From the NCBI GenBank assembly GCA_012845835.1, contig JABAKD010000029.1:4428000-4491999 (forward strand): a DNA stretch of 64,000 bases, read 5' to 3'. The stretch's first letter is position 1; every line of letters begins with the position of its first letter. Both the position numbers and the translations under genes were made by a program. The notes beneath the pieces were generated by a model. The model worked only from the letters and a program-made list of their open reading frames with translations, searched no databases and was not told where the DNA came from. The stretch comes from Undaria pinnatifida (lineage: Eukaryota > Sar > Phaeophyceae > Laminariales > Alariaceae). This document shows positions 12,065-22,143 of this stretch, piece after piece.

Positions 12065-15000
12065 AGTTGTTGTTGTTGTTGTTGTTGTTGCGGAGAATGA
12101 CGAACGGCCTCACTGGAAAACAAAGACAGTGGTAGTCTCCTGCCTATGGCAAGACACGTACAGCGTTCATCGTGCCTTACACGCGCCCCTGCCCCCCATT
12201 CTCTTCCCCTTTGGCGCAAGCAATGTCTTCGTGGTCGGTAAACTTCCGGCGTGCTCCATCCCGACATTGTGGGGATGCGACCGGAAGACTACGGCCATGT
12301 ATGGTAATGATCAACCCCCCCCCACACACACACATTTCGCGCTTGGTGCAAGCAAGGCTTGTATGGTGGGTGAAAACTCGATGTTCTCCGTCCCAACATT
12401 TTGGTGGAGCGAAGGTCTATGGTATTTTAAAACAATGGCCATCCATAACAATGAGTCCCCCCCCCCCTCTCCCCCAGATACCTGGCCTGCGGGGGACTCG
12501 ACGGGCTCGTCTCGCTCTGGGACATGGAGAACGTGGTGTGCGTACGAACCATCGACTGCGAGTGAGTCTGCAATAGTTTTCCGTATATCACCTGTTGCCT
12601 GCATACAGAGACGCACGTAGCCTGTCACGCTGGTACGTCTATAAAATGCCCGCACATACGTAGCTCGACGCATGATACGATGGAGATGCACCACTTTTTT
12701 CCCCTGATGTTCCTCAATTGGGAGCTTAAGACCCCCCCCAAAGAAACAGATTTTTGAGAAAAAAATACTGCTTCCGGATTAAAAAAAACGCATAGCATAG
12801 GTACACAACGAGAATCTTGCGAAAACAAAAATGGCTTTTTTCCGACGATTTTGGGTTGAGGAGCCCCGTCATTCAGAAAACATTTTCGCCAAAAAAAGGT
12901 ATATACCTCTATCGTAGCGCGCGTCACTCGTAGTTGGAATTTCGAGCGAAGACGCTTTCTGATTTGTGACGGCGCCGAAACAACAGTGAGGCTCCTTTCC
13001 AGCCCTTGCGTGGCCGAATCTCCGTGTCCCGTTCGACAACCGGAATCTCCCCAAAATAACGGGTTCACCACAATAAAGCGTGGGGTGGCTACTGCTTGGA
13101 TCGTGCTCGGCTTTTCTGCTCCCCTACCAACGCGCACAGCTGACGACGGCTGCAACCATTCATCGAAGCGAGTTTCCTGCTGTGGCGAGACCTGCGGTAG
13201 CTTGTTTTTTGCTGTTGAAATTACGAGGGGACTCGGAACACTGTTTGCACTGTATGCGGAGGCATCCCTCTGTAGTTCGGTAGGGGTTGCGTTTTCTAGG
13301 CCAATACGGTGTTTCTGGCCGAATGAGCCCTCTGGGTGAGATACTACCGGTTATTCTGATGCTCTTACGACAAACTTTGTGTTTTAGGACTAGCGCATGC
13401 TAGGTATGGTCGGATTGCGCGGGCGAACCCTTCCGAAGCCATGCTTCGGTTTGAGACGCTCAAAACCCTCCCACGTTAGGAGAGGTATGTTTGTAAACAT
13501 GCTTTGTACTTTTTTTTGTTGTTTTTTTTGCGTGTACCATAAGGTAAGATTTATGTTTTTGTTTGTCGACGTTTTTCTCGTGCAGCGGTGTGTGTGCTGT
13601 GTTTGTTACCGATGCAACTGCCCCCCCCCCCTTTATTTTTTAAACCCGTACCTGGTGCGCTATGTTTTCGCCTTGAAGTTCCGAAGGGGTTGACACGTTC
13701 GTCCGTCCGTCCATCCGTCTGTCCCGTTTTTTTGTCGTTGTTTTCGTGTGTTCGTTCACTCTCGGTTTTGTTGTGTTCGCTTGGTCGTTTTGTTCGTTCG
13801 TTTCATTATGCTGTCCCCGTGTTTTTGCGGTTCGCTTTTGTTTTTGCGGCGGCGGCGGCGGTGGCGGCGGCTCTTCCCGACGATTCGCGGTGGTGGCGAC
13901 TTTTGAACTACTGCAGGGGCGGCGTCCGATCCCTTAGCTTCAGTCCGGATGGCCGGTTCCTGGCGATTAGCATGCACGAGGCCCCGGTGCATGTTGTGAG
14001 TCCAACCCCCTTGAAAAAGTCGAACGCAGGGTTTCCATGCCCGCCCCCGAGACTAAACCACTCAATACCTTCAGCAAAGACAATCCAAATCTCAAAGACT
14101 TGGAGACTCAACTGGGGTAGCGCAAAAACTCGAACGCAGAATTCCCATACCCACCCCCAAGGCTCAACTACTTGTCACCATACAAATAACAGTTACAAAC
14201 TAAAAAAAGACCCGAAATACCCAAGCCGCACGGCACACTGTTTCGAGCGCGGGGTTTTCATGCCCGCCCACCCGCTTGCAGCGGTGGTGGCCGGCCGACA
14301 CTGTCCAATATGTACTGTACGTACGGTACTGCTGTTGTCCTACGAGGCGCGCTCGTTTTTTCCAGGATTTTTCACGGATCATGTCCCGGACCGCGGGTCG
14401 GGTGGGGTCAGGAGGTTTCCAAATATCACGGGTCGGGCCGGGTCACCCTGACACGATCCGACCCGCGGGTAATGATCCATCCCACCCGTGAACACCCCCG
14501 TTTTTTACCCTCTGGCTACTGCAAGCATGATTCCACATTATTTGCAAGTAAATTGCAGCCCTGAGCATGGATGTAGTTGTAAATGTGTAGAGCGCGGTGT
14601 GCCGGTAGTAAACCCCTTTGGGGCTCGAGAGAGCAAGATTGACCAATATAACTCACGTTTGCACCATCCTTCACACGAAGCAACCGGGGCTCTGGTAGAT
14701 TAGGTTGTCTTACGATTATACTGTCGAACTTCAGCGCAAGTACCTGTATGAGACGCGCACAGCTTCCACTGCCGTGTGCTGCATGCTTGCACGATGTTCA
14801 GGACGCGTCTATTCTTTGTATTGTCGCTGTACAAGGCCCCCCCAACATAGGTTAACCCGGGGATGTGTCTCGAATTTCTGCTGCGGTGCTGGCGGCAACG
14901 GAAAATGCATAAACGCTATTATGGGTGCCGTCGGTGTTTCTTGTAGCGCCAGTCTGCCCCCCCCCCCAAAAAAAAATGAGTGCCCAAACGCTGGAGGTGC

Positions 15001-16203
15001 GTCTACTAGGAATCTAGGAACGGCGCCTCGTCTCGGAAGGGATGGGTGTTGTCAATGGTAAAATAACTAAGGCAAGCAGCAAGTGAGTTCGCCCCCCAGT
15101 TTTGGCATGCCCTCCCCTAGTTTTTTTAAACGAAATGAATGCCTGGGCTGCACGCACGCTGGAGGCCGTAGGTGCACGCGCTTTTGTTGTTGCCGTCGCC
15201 GTCGTCGTCGTCGTCGTCGTCGTCGTTGTTGGTGGTGTTGTTGTTGCTATGCCTTTGAGAGAAAACAGTTGCGACCCTGATGACTTGATTACAGTATCGA
15301 CCAGATAAAGCAGCCCGAGTGGCGGGGGTAGGGGATGCGTCTAAACTTCAACCGAAGGGCCTGTGCGACAGTTCCGCAGCATGATTACACTCGTGCTGCT
15401 TCACGCCCATCCTATTGTGGGCGCTTGATATGTCCCCAATCGTCGTTTTTTTTGTCGCTATACTATGATGAAGCAATGATCAAGTCCCGAAGGGTTACTG
15501 AATGCTATTAATACGGGTATACGCACGTTTTTCCGAAGCAGTGGGCGCCCGCTGACGGAGAGCTAATAGATCGTACCTATCCAGGCTACGCCCCTCTCCC
15601 TCCCCCCCCCGCCGTCAGGGTACATGTGGAAAAACACGTAATGAGCGACCAGGTGTTGGAAGTGTCTCTAACAGGAGTAAAAACGTTGCTCTGTCTGGAA
15701 ACAGATGGGACTACGGCAAGCAACATATGAGTACCCCCCCCCCCCCCCCCCCTCCGCCCCCCAGATACACCCTCCATTCATATGCAATTCGATTTGAACT
15801 GTCGGCTCCACTCGCACCCTTACCCCCATCCCACCTCCTTTGGATTTTTATATAATCTATATCAGAGTTCCCAACACACCTTCGTTAATATGTTCATAGC
15901 AATCCACCCACCCCCACCCTCACCCCAATATACCTCCGTTGATCTGCTAATCTACCCGTGCTACCTCGACCTCCCCCCCTCCCCCCACTCCTTCTCACTC
16001 CCCCCTTCTCCTCCCCCATTCCCTGCATGTAAAAGGCCGAGGTGGAAACCGGGGCGCCCGCGCACTCGATGGATGCTGTGGGCCTACACCCGGAAAGCTT
16101 CCTTTCTGTCAAATTTCACCCGAAGCGACCAATCTTGGCGGGGGTAGCGTCGAGATCGGGGCGCGGGGACTTCGGTCTTCGGCTCTGGTCTTTTATTTAC
16201 TAA
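2458..16203 (+). CDS. THOC3: THO complex subunit 3 (THOC3/TEX1)-like WD40 protein, 8 exons, 5' partial
   Basis: Eight exons join in phase: 2458-2569, 5406-5509, 7599-7677, 9801-9887, 11834-11934, 12478-12561, 13917-13995 and 16036-16203 (TAA), about 270 residues. The product is a WD40 propeller protein. Landmarks in order are DWHP and CSADK, then VWDARTPG, YSPNG, GIYDIRT, WSPNGEY, LVSLWDME, SLSFSPDG, AEVETG and FHPKRPILA. The last two match the C-terminus of animal THOC3 closely. In other eukaryotes THOC3 belongs to the nuclear THO/TREX complex, which couples transcription to mRNA export. Human THOC3 has about 351 residues, so roughly the first 80 are absent; I found no convincing upstream exon in 1-2457, and they probably lie outside the window. 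The intron after 11934 starts with GC. Introns are 0.5-2.8 kb and full of repeats. Identity is strong; exact borders of exon 1 are less certain. Confidence 0.9.
2815..3480 (+). repeat. Dispersed repeat, segments shared with 12700-13480
   Basis: The segment around 2908 (GGACTAGCGCAT ... GTTAGGAGG) recurs at 13387-13480. The segment around 3360 (GACGATTTTGGGTTAAGGAGC ... TATCGTAGCACGCG) recurs at 12849-12925. The order of the two differs between the sites. Both sites are in THOC3 introns. No coding potential was recognised. Confidence 0.5.
3477..3540. repeat. 30-bp AT-rich direct repeat
   Basis: AATGTATTAATAATAGTATC and AATGTATTAATATTAGTATC follow each other, each with GAAA..GTCG, giving two near-identical units. 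Confidence 0.6.
4051..4210 (-). repeat. Repeat element with internal telomere-like tract, copy 1
   Basis: The + strand carries GGTTTAGGGTTAGGGTTAGG. Read on the minus strand, the element is ACGGGCGTAGACCCAACCCA, the CCCTAA tract, then AACGGGCGAGAA and GATCCGATCTGTAGACCAC. A copy in the opposite orientation is at 49695-49858. Confidence 0.7.
4797..4985. repeat. GGGTC-rich dispersed element, copy 1
   Basis: Features TTTTCACTGGTCATGACCCG, GGGTCGGACC and TCACGGGTCAGGGTCGGGTC. The order and wording recur at 8010-8400 and 14365-14490. Confidence 0.5.
5003..5060. repeat. CTG/CCG trinucleotide repeat
   Basis: GCCTGCTGCTGCTGCTGCTGC with CCG interruptions, in a THOC3 intron. A looser CTG-rich stretch continues at 5210-5400 up to the exon 2 acceptor. 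Confidence 0.85.
5406..5509 (+). CDS. THOC3: THOC3 exon 2
   Basis: The acceptor is ccaacaag at the end of a CTG/CCG-rich stretch; the donor is gtgggtg. The exon enters in phase 0 and ends after two bases of a codon. It encodes VWDARTPG and YSPNGHYIAMG, the end of one WD blade and the core of the next. The CTG-rich upstream sequence can be read as a long poly-Leu/Cys ORF, which is not part of the gene. Confidence 0.85.
5520..5960. repeat. GTT/GGT-rich simple sequence
   Basis: Degenerate TGGTGTTGGTG units directly after THOC3 exon 2. They give long artificial His/Thr ORFs on the minus strand. Confidence 0.7.
6422..6510 (+). repeat. Dispersed repeat: GCAAAGATGGGTATCGACC segment, copy 1
   Basis: AGCCTGCAAAGATGGGTATC GACC ... 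AACTCACAAGCTGACAT matches 17481-17560 (+) and 35150-35200 (minus). The two other copies read as KMSIDL ... LTA in one frame; this copy is interrupted. Confidence 0.5.
7599..7677 (+). CDS. THOC3: THOC3 exon 3
   Basis: Acceptor gcgaatag and donor gtgaga. The first base completes the glycine codon left open by exon 2; the exon ends in phase 0. It encodes STRKEKNMD and GIYDIRTKKKLKS, a WD strand corresponding to the VTFIDAKT region of animal THOC3. Confidence 0.85.
7690..7800. repeat. GAGA-type minisatellite, left block
   Basis: Units like TTCATAGAGAG and CTTGAGAGAG repeat directly after the exon 3 donor. Confidence 0.6.
8010..8400. repeat. GGGTC/CCCGA element, copy 2, with a long (CCCGA)n array
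   Basis: Flanking parts repeat a 70-bp unit (GACCCGACCCGATACGACGC GTGA.GTTTCGA.CACCTCCT). The core at 8196-8340 is a nearly pure pentamer CCCGA array of roughly 29 units. The pentamer array reads open in every frame, so ORFs across it are not genes. Confidence 0.8.
8455..9080. repeat. GAGA-type minisatellite, right block
   Basis: Degenerate units TTTAGAGAGAGAG, TTCATAGAGA and TTCAGAGAGA continue for about 600 bp. The block matches 7690-7800, from which it is separated by the CCCGA element region. Confidence 0.65.
9460..9770 (+). repeat. Very long pyrimidine tract before THOC3 exon 4
   Basis: About 300 bases of C/T-rich sequence end about 30 bases before the exon 4 acceptor. Similar long tracts precede exons 6 and 8. 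It gives Pro/Ser/Leu-rich artificial ORFs. Confidence 0.7.
9801..9887 (+). CDS. THOC3: THOC3 exon 4
   Basis: The acceptor cttccacag follows a C/T-rich stretch of about 300 bases; the donor is gtaagt. In phase 0 at both ends. Encodes VKFPFAVFDYKWSPNGEY and EKGKID, the fourth visible WD strand pair. Confidence 0.87.
10180..10290 (-). mobile_element. Diverged SINE 3'-part, copy 3
   Basis: The + strand reads GGCAAGCCGTGGTCAC, then CATGCCTTCATTTGTATCGCGC and GCTCAGCAATCC. These match the 3' half of SINE copy 1 in the same order. The tRNA head is not recognisable, so this is a truncated or old copy in a THOC3 intron. Confidence 0.6.
10605..11833. repeat. ~180-bp tandem repeat array ending at the exon 5 acceptor
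   Basis: The anchor CACGGCATGAGTTTCCTATT recurs, with substitutions, near 10624, 10802, 10984, 11171, 11352 and 11707. Spacings are 178, 182, 187, 181 and 355 bp. Each unit continues with AAAGCCGTGAATGTGCTC, a T-rich run and CCCGCC. The last unit supplies the polypyrimidine tract and acceptor of THOC3 exon 5. Confidence 0.8.
11460..11550 (+). repeat. GTGCTCCGTCCCGGCAT dispersed repeat, copy 1
   Basis: Core GGTGAAAACCCGAGATGCTC CGTCCCGGCATT followed by ACTACGGCCACGCATG. It sits inside the 180-bp array and replaces part of one unit. Confidence 0.6.
11834..11934 (+). CDS. THOC3: THOC3 exon 5, followed by a GC donor
   Basis: Acceptor gggtgtccag lies inside the last unit of a 180-bp tandem array. 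The exon starts in phase 0 and must end after AATAG to stay in frame with exon 6, which makes the donor GCGAGG. Encodes INAFGPTKPLSRV and HGLDIDPFN. The nearby GT at 11941 would break the frame. Confidence 0.85.
11942..12090. repeat. (GTT)n microsatellite
   Basis: About 150 bases of GTT with four GTA interruptions, starting seven bases after the GC donor of THOC3 exon 5. Long poly-Val/Cys/Asn ORFs across it are artefacts. Confidence 0.9.
12205..12450 (+). repeat. GTGCTCCGTCCCGGCAT dispersed repeat, copies 2 and 3 in tandem
   Basis: Two units (from 12205 and 12341) share GCAAGCAATGTCTTCGTGGT/GCAAGCAAGGCTTGTATGGT, a GTGCTCCATCCCGACATT-like core and GGCCATGTATGGTAATGA/GGCCATCCATAACAATGA. They lie just before THOC3 exon 6. 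Confidence 0.65.
12478..12561 (+). CDS. THOC3: THOC3 exon 6
   Basis: Acceptor ctcccccag and donor gtgagt. It completes an arginine codon and encodes YLACGGLDGLVSLWDMENV, a textbook WD repeat matching FATGSADALVSLWDV of animal THOC3. It ends after two bases of a codon. Confidence 0.9.
12700..13480 (+). repeat. Dispersed repeat, related to 2815-3480 and 24480-24710
   Basis: Contains GACGATTTTGGGTTGAGGAGC and, further on, CAACCGGAATCTCCCC and GACGACGGCTGCAA. The last two recur at 24560-24680 as CTACCGGAATTTCCCA and GACGACGGCTGCAA. It is a mosaic of old repeat segments. Confidence 0.5.
13917..13995 (+). CDS. THOC3: THOC3 exon 7
   Basis: Acceptor actgcag and donor gtgagt. The first base completes a glutamate codon. 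Encodes GGVRSLSFSPDGRFLAIS and ends in phase 0. Confidence 0.9.
14365..14490. repeat. GGGTC-rich element, copy 3
   Basis: TTTTCACGGATCATGTCCCG, GCGGGTCGGGTGGGGTCAGG and CACGGGTCGGGCCGGGTCAC parallel copies 1 and 2. Confidence 0.55.
15190..15236. repeat. (GTC)n microsatellite
   Basis: Twelve or so GTC triplets followed by GTT/GGT in THOC3 intron 7. Confidence 0.85.
16036..16203 (+). CDS. THOC3: THOC3 terminal exon
   Basis: Acceptor catgtaaaag after a C/T-rich tract; open to TAA at 16201-16203. Encodes AEVETG, SVKFHPKRPILA and a short LRLWSFIY end, closing the last blade. Animal THOC3 ends the same way (AEVETG, WHPKRPLLAFA, VKLFG). No clear poly(A) signal was identified downstream. Confidence 0.9.
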   Translation, partial: AEVETGAPAHSMDAVGLHPESFLSVKFHPKRPILAGVASRSGRGDFGLRLWSFIY

Positions 16204-17089
16204 GTCGCGTGGTTGGTAGGTAGTGAGCCCGAAGAATGGGGGGGGGGGGCTCGGGTAGGGGGGGGGTTAGCATGGGGTCGGGGGTAAGGTTAGGGTGGAG
16301 GAGGGGGGGGGGGGAGTATTGATAGGTTTATCGAGTGCCTGGTCGGGTATTCTTAGCAGGTGTACCTGGTCGAGTACCTGCTACTATCTCTACGAGTGTT
16401 GAGAGTACCTTATTATAGCTCCATTGACTCCCTACCTACAGCGCTACTGGGTACCAGGTGCCTGTTAATAGTTCTAATAGGGTTATTTAACACCGGGCAC
16501 ATATTTCGTACGGATGTTAATACATCTCTGTTGGGTACCTGGTAGGGTCGTGCTAGTCGGGGCGTCTTGCGGCTTGCGGCGGGCAGCGGGATTGAGAACG
16601 AGGCACGGTCCATCGGTCGTATAGAAAGACATTTTTTGTGTCCGCACTTTTTCTAGTTGGTCTTACGAGCATGTAGAGCACCGTGTGGTGGTTAGCAGTG
16701 CCAGTATATGGGCCAGCCAGCAATAATACCAGCAGTTTACTGGACACTTGCACGATTGGGTAGAGTGTACTACCGCTACTGGGGTAACAAACGGGCTCCA
16801 ATCGTGCCACGCGATGTCGCCGGCATTTTACCGGCAAGGGGCACTATACAACCGGCATCATTCGGAGACCCCCGCTGTACAGTCAGTGCCACGGATATGT
16901 TGTAATAATATAGTAGGCTCTAGAATGCGCCCGCGGATGGACGCGAGTATTAGCATGCCTGGTGTGACAACCACCGCTGTGGATGGTTCGTTCTATTGCT
17001 GTTGCTGTGCTCCACCATTTTAGTTCATGTGCGCATCTTCTTGGTGCCACGTCTTGGGCTGCGTGGCTCACATCTGGGAGGCCTGACCT

Positions 17090-18020
17090 TTTTGCGAGCC
17101 ACGCTCGAGCTGCTCAATTATTACGACGCGGATCTGCACGAATCGGTATGAGCAAATAAAAAAAAGATCGCGCACAGACCACAGCCCACCAAAACAGCAT
17201 GCCGGCTCTGACGGTAAAGGGTTGGGTTCGTGATCCCGAGGCATTGTTAAGGTCGGTGCCAGCTGCAATAATAGCCTGCGCGTCGGCTTCTCCGATGCTT
17301 GTGCCTAGGGCTACTTGTAACCAACCTGAGCACGTTCTGTTTTTTTTGCGTCGCTCGTTCGTGCTGCTGTATGACGACAATAATAATAGAAATAGTTACG
17401 ACGAGCATCTTTCGGAGAGTGCGCACAGACCTTCGACCAAAACAAACTCACTCATATAGTATATTACGAGTACCAACAACGCAGCTTGCAAAGATGAGTA
17501 TTGACCTGAAATTCGTCAAACTCACGGCTGACGTCCTTGAAAATTAGTTATAAAATGTGGGTTCTAATAGTAGACGGCTTGTGGCCTTGCGGCATTGTCT
17601 AGGCCGCCGACGCGGTGCCCGTGCTGTGCGCCAGCTCTCGGCTTCTCGGGACCCTTCTTTAATTACAGTACGCCACCACCCACCCGAACCGCCTTATTTA
17701 GCAAGCCACGCTCGACTGATGCATCTCGACAATAACGGTTTGCATCGTTCGGAAGATACGCACAGATCATCAACAAAAAAGCTGCGGGACCTATGATATA
17801 AAAACGGTACATTAGGGGTTGCGAGCCGCCTGCATTGCCAAGGTCGGCGCCTGCGCTGGCCCGCGCCGAATTTTGGCTTCTTTCTCCACGGATGCCTTCT
17901 GCCTTGACCTCCACCAGTGCGCCATCCACCTGAACTACAGGCTGATTTTGCGACTTCGACAAATATCGTTACCATCACCGTTCAGAAACTACGAATTCGG
18001 CACAGACCTTCGATCAAAGC
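17090..18020 (-). repeat. Diverged tandem units with membrane-segment ORFs
   Basis: Units of about 300 bp repeat a CGCACAGACCTTCGACCAAA-like phrase at about 17173, 17431, 17758 and 17999. On the minus strand two of them read ...GTDLNNASGSRTQPF then a hydrophobic stretch (FWWAVVCARSFFYLLIPI), and ...GADLGNAGGSQPLMY then FLLMICAYLP. They may be relics of a duplicated membrane-protein exon; not recognised. Confidence 0.4.
17481..17560 (+). repeat. Dispersed repeat: KMSIDL-encoding segment, copy 2
   Basis: GCTTGCAAAGATGAGTATTG ACC ... AACTCACGGCTGACGTCC reads as LQRWVL in one frame and as AKMSIDLKFVKLTADVLEN in another, ending at a stop. Related to 6422 and 35150. Confidence 0.5.
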
Positions 18021-19667
18021 CATTGCGAGGTTGACAGTCAACTGCGTGTGTACCTCTCTGTGGTCAGATATGATATGTATCCAAAGTTCCTTCGTAGGAG
18101 GAAGTGCTGCTCCAAGCTCCATGCGATAGCAAAGCGCAGCATCTCAACCCGCGGAATGTAACAGCCAAAGCGTGTGCCACCTAAGAGGCGTTTGCTAAGA
18201 CAGTGCAGCAGCACTGGTGTTGATGCTGCTGGCTCTCGTGGTTGTTCAACCTTCGACCTCTGAACGGCATAACTGCTGTGCAGTAAGCAGTAAAACAGTA
18301 CCAGGTAGTGCAGTACTAGCAGAGCAGCAGCAGCAGAATAGAACTAAAACGCCACCGACTTCGTTGCGAAACCCCCGTGAAAAAAAAGCTAGCATCAGCA
18401 CACCTTCACTTCACGAAGAACGCAAGGCATCGGGCAGCCAGAGCCAGTTAACCCCCACCACAGCTGACAACCCTCGATCATTTGCGGCGGAACCGTGTTT
18501 CTTCTGCTCTTTTGTCAAGGTTCCGGACAATCTCTGGGCAACGTAGTCACCGCGACACGCTTTGTGAGGCGTGGGTTGTGTCGAAATTCTCGTCAAGAAA
18601 ATATCAATACCCTCGAAGACAGCCCGAAAAGTACCGTCCCCCGAGAAAAGCGCATGGCCGTGGCGCGGGGCAGGCAAGGAAGCCTCGCTCATCACCTCTC
18701 CACCCAGGCTCACAGGTGCGTGTGTGTTCGGGCGTGGTAGCATGTTGTCCTGTATACCTGTTGACCGGCGGTGTTGAAAAGTTGTTGTTGTGCTCTGTGC
18801 TCGTTTTTGTGTACACGCGTGAACGCATGCACACTCTATTTTGAAGTCACTTGGAGCACGAAATTGCCACGCATCGCCTACACCTGACATCTGACATCAG
18901 TACACCAACAACAAGGTATATAGTCTATACAGCTCTTTTGCATATTGTTCAAGTATTGTTATTTTTTCGTTATTTCTTAAAAGAGTGCCTTCTGTGCCAT
19001 GAGTGTGTAGCAGCGATCCTATTATAGTGATCACTCACCGCTTCGGTGCGATTAGGAATACTCGTAAGGCAACCAGAGTCAGGCCCCGCTACACACACTC
19101 GTACACACGTACGTACAGCCATTATTCGAGCAAGAAACCCTTGCGCTCCTGCCCTTGACACCAGTACGACAGCAGGCCCGTGTGGAGTGATAAGCTTGCC
19201 TATTAATAGCGACGTTGACACCAGACAGGGAGGGCCGTGCCCAGCAACTTGTTGCGATCGGGTACGCCCCCTGCCGTGATCCTGTTGTGATAACACTAGC
19301 GTGACCCTTGCTGTCTGCGGTGAGATAAAGGAACCAGACAATCATATAAACGATTTATTATTAGTCAAACACGATCGAGCTTTGAGTACCAGTGCCGGTA
19401 GCATCACTCGCGGGCGCCACCGAAGAGTTTTACCCGCGCCATGGCCCACGCGTTCGCAAGGCCTGTGCACCACCTCCACCTCCATGTTGCTGGTTTCCCT
19501 ATAATGTGGCACGCTCGCACACCTTTAGATAGATACGGCGTGGTTTCTCACGTATCTGCTCACATCACGATTTCACCGGACAGCCCCTTCTTGCATTATC
19601 GGTGGAAAAAAAATGACTGCACACCAACTTACTGTATGTCAATTTCTGTCTGGCACGCCGCCCAGAC

Positions 19668-19737
19668 CCAACCCGACCCTAGCCAGAACACTAACCCCAA
19701 CCCTAACCCTAACTCTAACCCTAACCCTAGCCCTTTC
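19668..19737. repeat. Interstitial CCCTAA tract
   Basis: CCCTAACCCTAACTCTAACC and neighbours form a short degenerate telomere-type array. The flanks do not obviously match the two elements at 4051 and 49695. Confidence 0.7.
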
Positions 19738-21159
19738 GGGGGCTTGAGGTCGGCAGCGGTGGTCTCGCGGCTCCGCCGCGTGTTTCGTGACGATTTCCCG
19801 AAATATCCAGCGGCCCGAAGGCAAGCCGAAACCAATCAGACACATGGTGTGCAGTCTTTTTTTTATAGCACCGATAATGCAAATAGGTCCTGTTGCTATA
19901 TTGGGGGTGTCATAAAGTAGAGATTGTGAAGCATGGCGTCGCAGGGGGGGTGGTATACAGCGCACCCCGGTGATGAATCGTGTTGCTATTTTGGGGTTTG
20001 TTTCGTTTCATCACCCAATTGGTGTACTCCTGGGCTGGGGTGTGGTATGCATCGTATAGGGTGATATATATACGGTAGAGCATCGTGAACGCTACTCACG
20101 GTTTCTGTCCCCATCCTCACCGTAAAACTGGGCTTGTCGGGGTGTCTTTTTTCCGTGGTGATACTACACAGTAGCTGCGTTCAGTGTTCGTATGATATTT
20201 GGCTATTGAACATTGACAGTTACGTGCCGGTTCGGGTTATTGGCATACGCTGAGGTCTGAGGTATTGGGCCCTTGACTTCTGTGGTTGCATGTACCAGTA
20301 GCGATTTGGCAAGCCATGGGGCCACTTCTCCTCTCTTTACCCTGCTGGGAGACCAATTAATAACACATGGCCTAAAGACATCTACGAGTACTCGTATGAG
20401 TCGGCTTCACTGAAGTCTTGACTACTTCGCCCGGCGCTAGCGAACATTAGTGGTGCTTCTACAACAGTGCCGGTATATGCGTGCACGCCGGAAATACCGG
20501 CGCTGAGGCGGCAACCGGCACTACCCCGGATGCTCCCACTAATCGTTGTTCCCATCTACGCGCCAAGCGTTTTTTTTCTCGTCCTGTATTTTGTATTTTG
20601 TATTATGTATATTTTATTTTGTAGCTGAGAGCCAGACCGACACTGCTCAACCGACACTATGGGCACCTCTACTCTGCCAGGTCAGGTCGATATCGGACCC
20701 TTGTGGGACCCTGGCGTTGCGGCTTGCGACCGACACGTATAGTGCACCTGCGACCAGCACCAGCGGTGTGCACGGTGTGGTCTAACCAACCGTGTACAGT
20801 GCAGGACACTTGTTATATCAGTAATGCGAGACAGGGTCGAACTGTGGTAAGAAACTCCGGCAGAGATTCACAGAAACGTGGGAAATTGGGGAGCCATTAT
20901 GCTGAAAATTGTGTAGAACGTGCCCTTCCTCAAGGAAAAATCCAGCCTGAGCCAATGTTCCTGCTTCTTACTAGGTGCCCTGCACTGCTGTAATGTATAT
21001 ATACTCCCGTGTATCCTGCGGTACTAGGAGCGCGCAAAACATTCGGTGCACATGCCCAAGATTTCAGTACATTGCATGTATAACATGTAGTTCGGATGCA
21101 TTCCGTATCTCTACAGTCCGGGCTTTTCCGTGTGGTACGTGGTTTGGTGCGTGGCAAAG

Positions 21160-21294
21160 ATGTGGGTTGACGGCACTGTTGCATCTTGACGGACAGCCGT
21201 CAAAGCCATCAAGGAACTCAACTCAACGCACTAAAAGTAGTGTGATAACCCCAAAGACGCCTTGACGGGTCGAAACCAGATTGTTAACCGACAT
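21160..21294. mobile_element. MITE-like element (GTTGACGG family), copy 1
   Basis: The left end ATGTGGGTTGACGGCACTG and right end TTGTTAACCGACAT are inverted relatives. Internal CTTGACGG/CCGTCAA phrases match the element at 27759-27888. Length is about 135 bp. Confidence 0.6.
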
Positions 21295-22143
21295 GCTTGG
21301 TGTGTGAGATGCTGGTAGTAGTTGTCACTTTTCGCAGGACATGTTTGCCCCTTGAATCGGCTTGGATGCTTGAATGGGCACGTGAAGTCTCTAAAATACG
21401 AAAGGAGTGCCGCTGCTGTGCTGCTTTTGTTCTGTTGTGTCTGGGTGATGCTCGAGTGCTGCTTGAGTGATGATTCGGGGGTGCTTGGTTGTATCACACC
21501 GCTCGTATGATACTGTATCGTCAGAACAGCAGTATGATTCATGTACCTGCAGGCCTTCCATCTTGCATTCCTTGTTATTGCAGCAGTGATAATGTCATGT
21601 AAATGGTAGCTGGCACGGTACGTACCTGATATAACTACGTACAGTTCGTAATGCATAAACATGTAGGGGCCCTTTCTCAGCGCCAACACAGGCACATATT
21701 CAGGCGTACATGAGGAATGGTAACATCTGCGCTGTACATCTGTACGCGTCGGAAATCGATACATGGACACCCGTGATACTATATATCAGGTACCTGGCAC
21801 GTTTCACCCTATTGTACGTTTGGCCGATAATGGGATCGCTCTTATGCCCTGGTATTCGCTGGCGCAACGTCCTGGGCTTGCGGGCACGCTACTTTTTATG
21901 CTACGATGATACACCAGGGACCTGGCCCATACATACTCGTACGTACATGGTATTCTTCGAAGTATATACACGACGATAAGCACGGATATGCAGAAAAACA
22001 TTTCCTTATCGACACACGACGCGTATGAAAATACGTGAAAGTGTGGTGAGCTAAAGCTTTATTTTTCCCCATCCACCGGAGGATTAAAAAAAAAAAAAAA
22101 AACTTCCGCGAGGGCGCCCAGGCAGTCTTATTTCGACACCTTA

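Noticed and set aside
11826-12620. 264-codon ORF over the GTT tract
   Set aside because: It overlaps exons 5 and 6 in the wrong frame and consists largely of poly-Val from the microsatellite.
12625-13155. 176-codon minus ORF in a THOC3 intron
   Set aside because: It lies across an old dispersed repeat and has no coding landmarks.
18217-18890. Overlapping 109-codon (+) and 159-codon (-) ORFs
   Set aside because: The plus ORF has a hydrophobic start that might be a signal peptide, but neither ORF has a recognisable motif or homologous copy; unsupported.
19668-19737. Chromosome end or fusion point from CCCTAA tract
   Set aside because: The tract is short, degenerate and internal. The two other tracts in the window travel with a repeated element.
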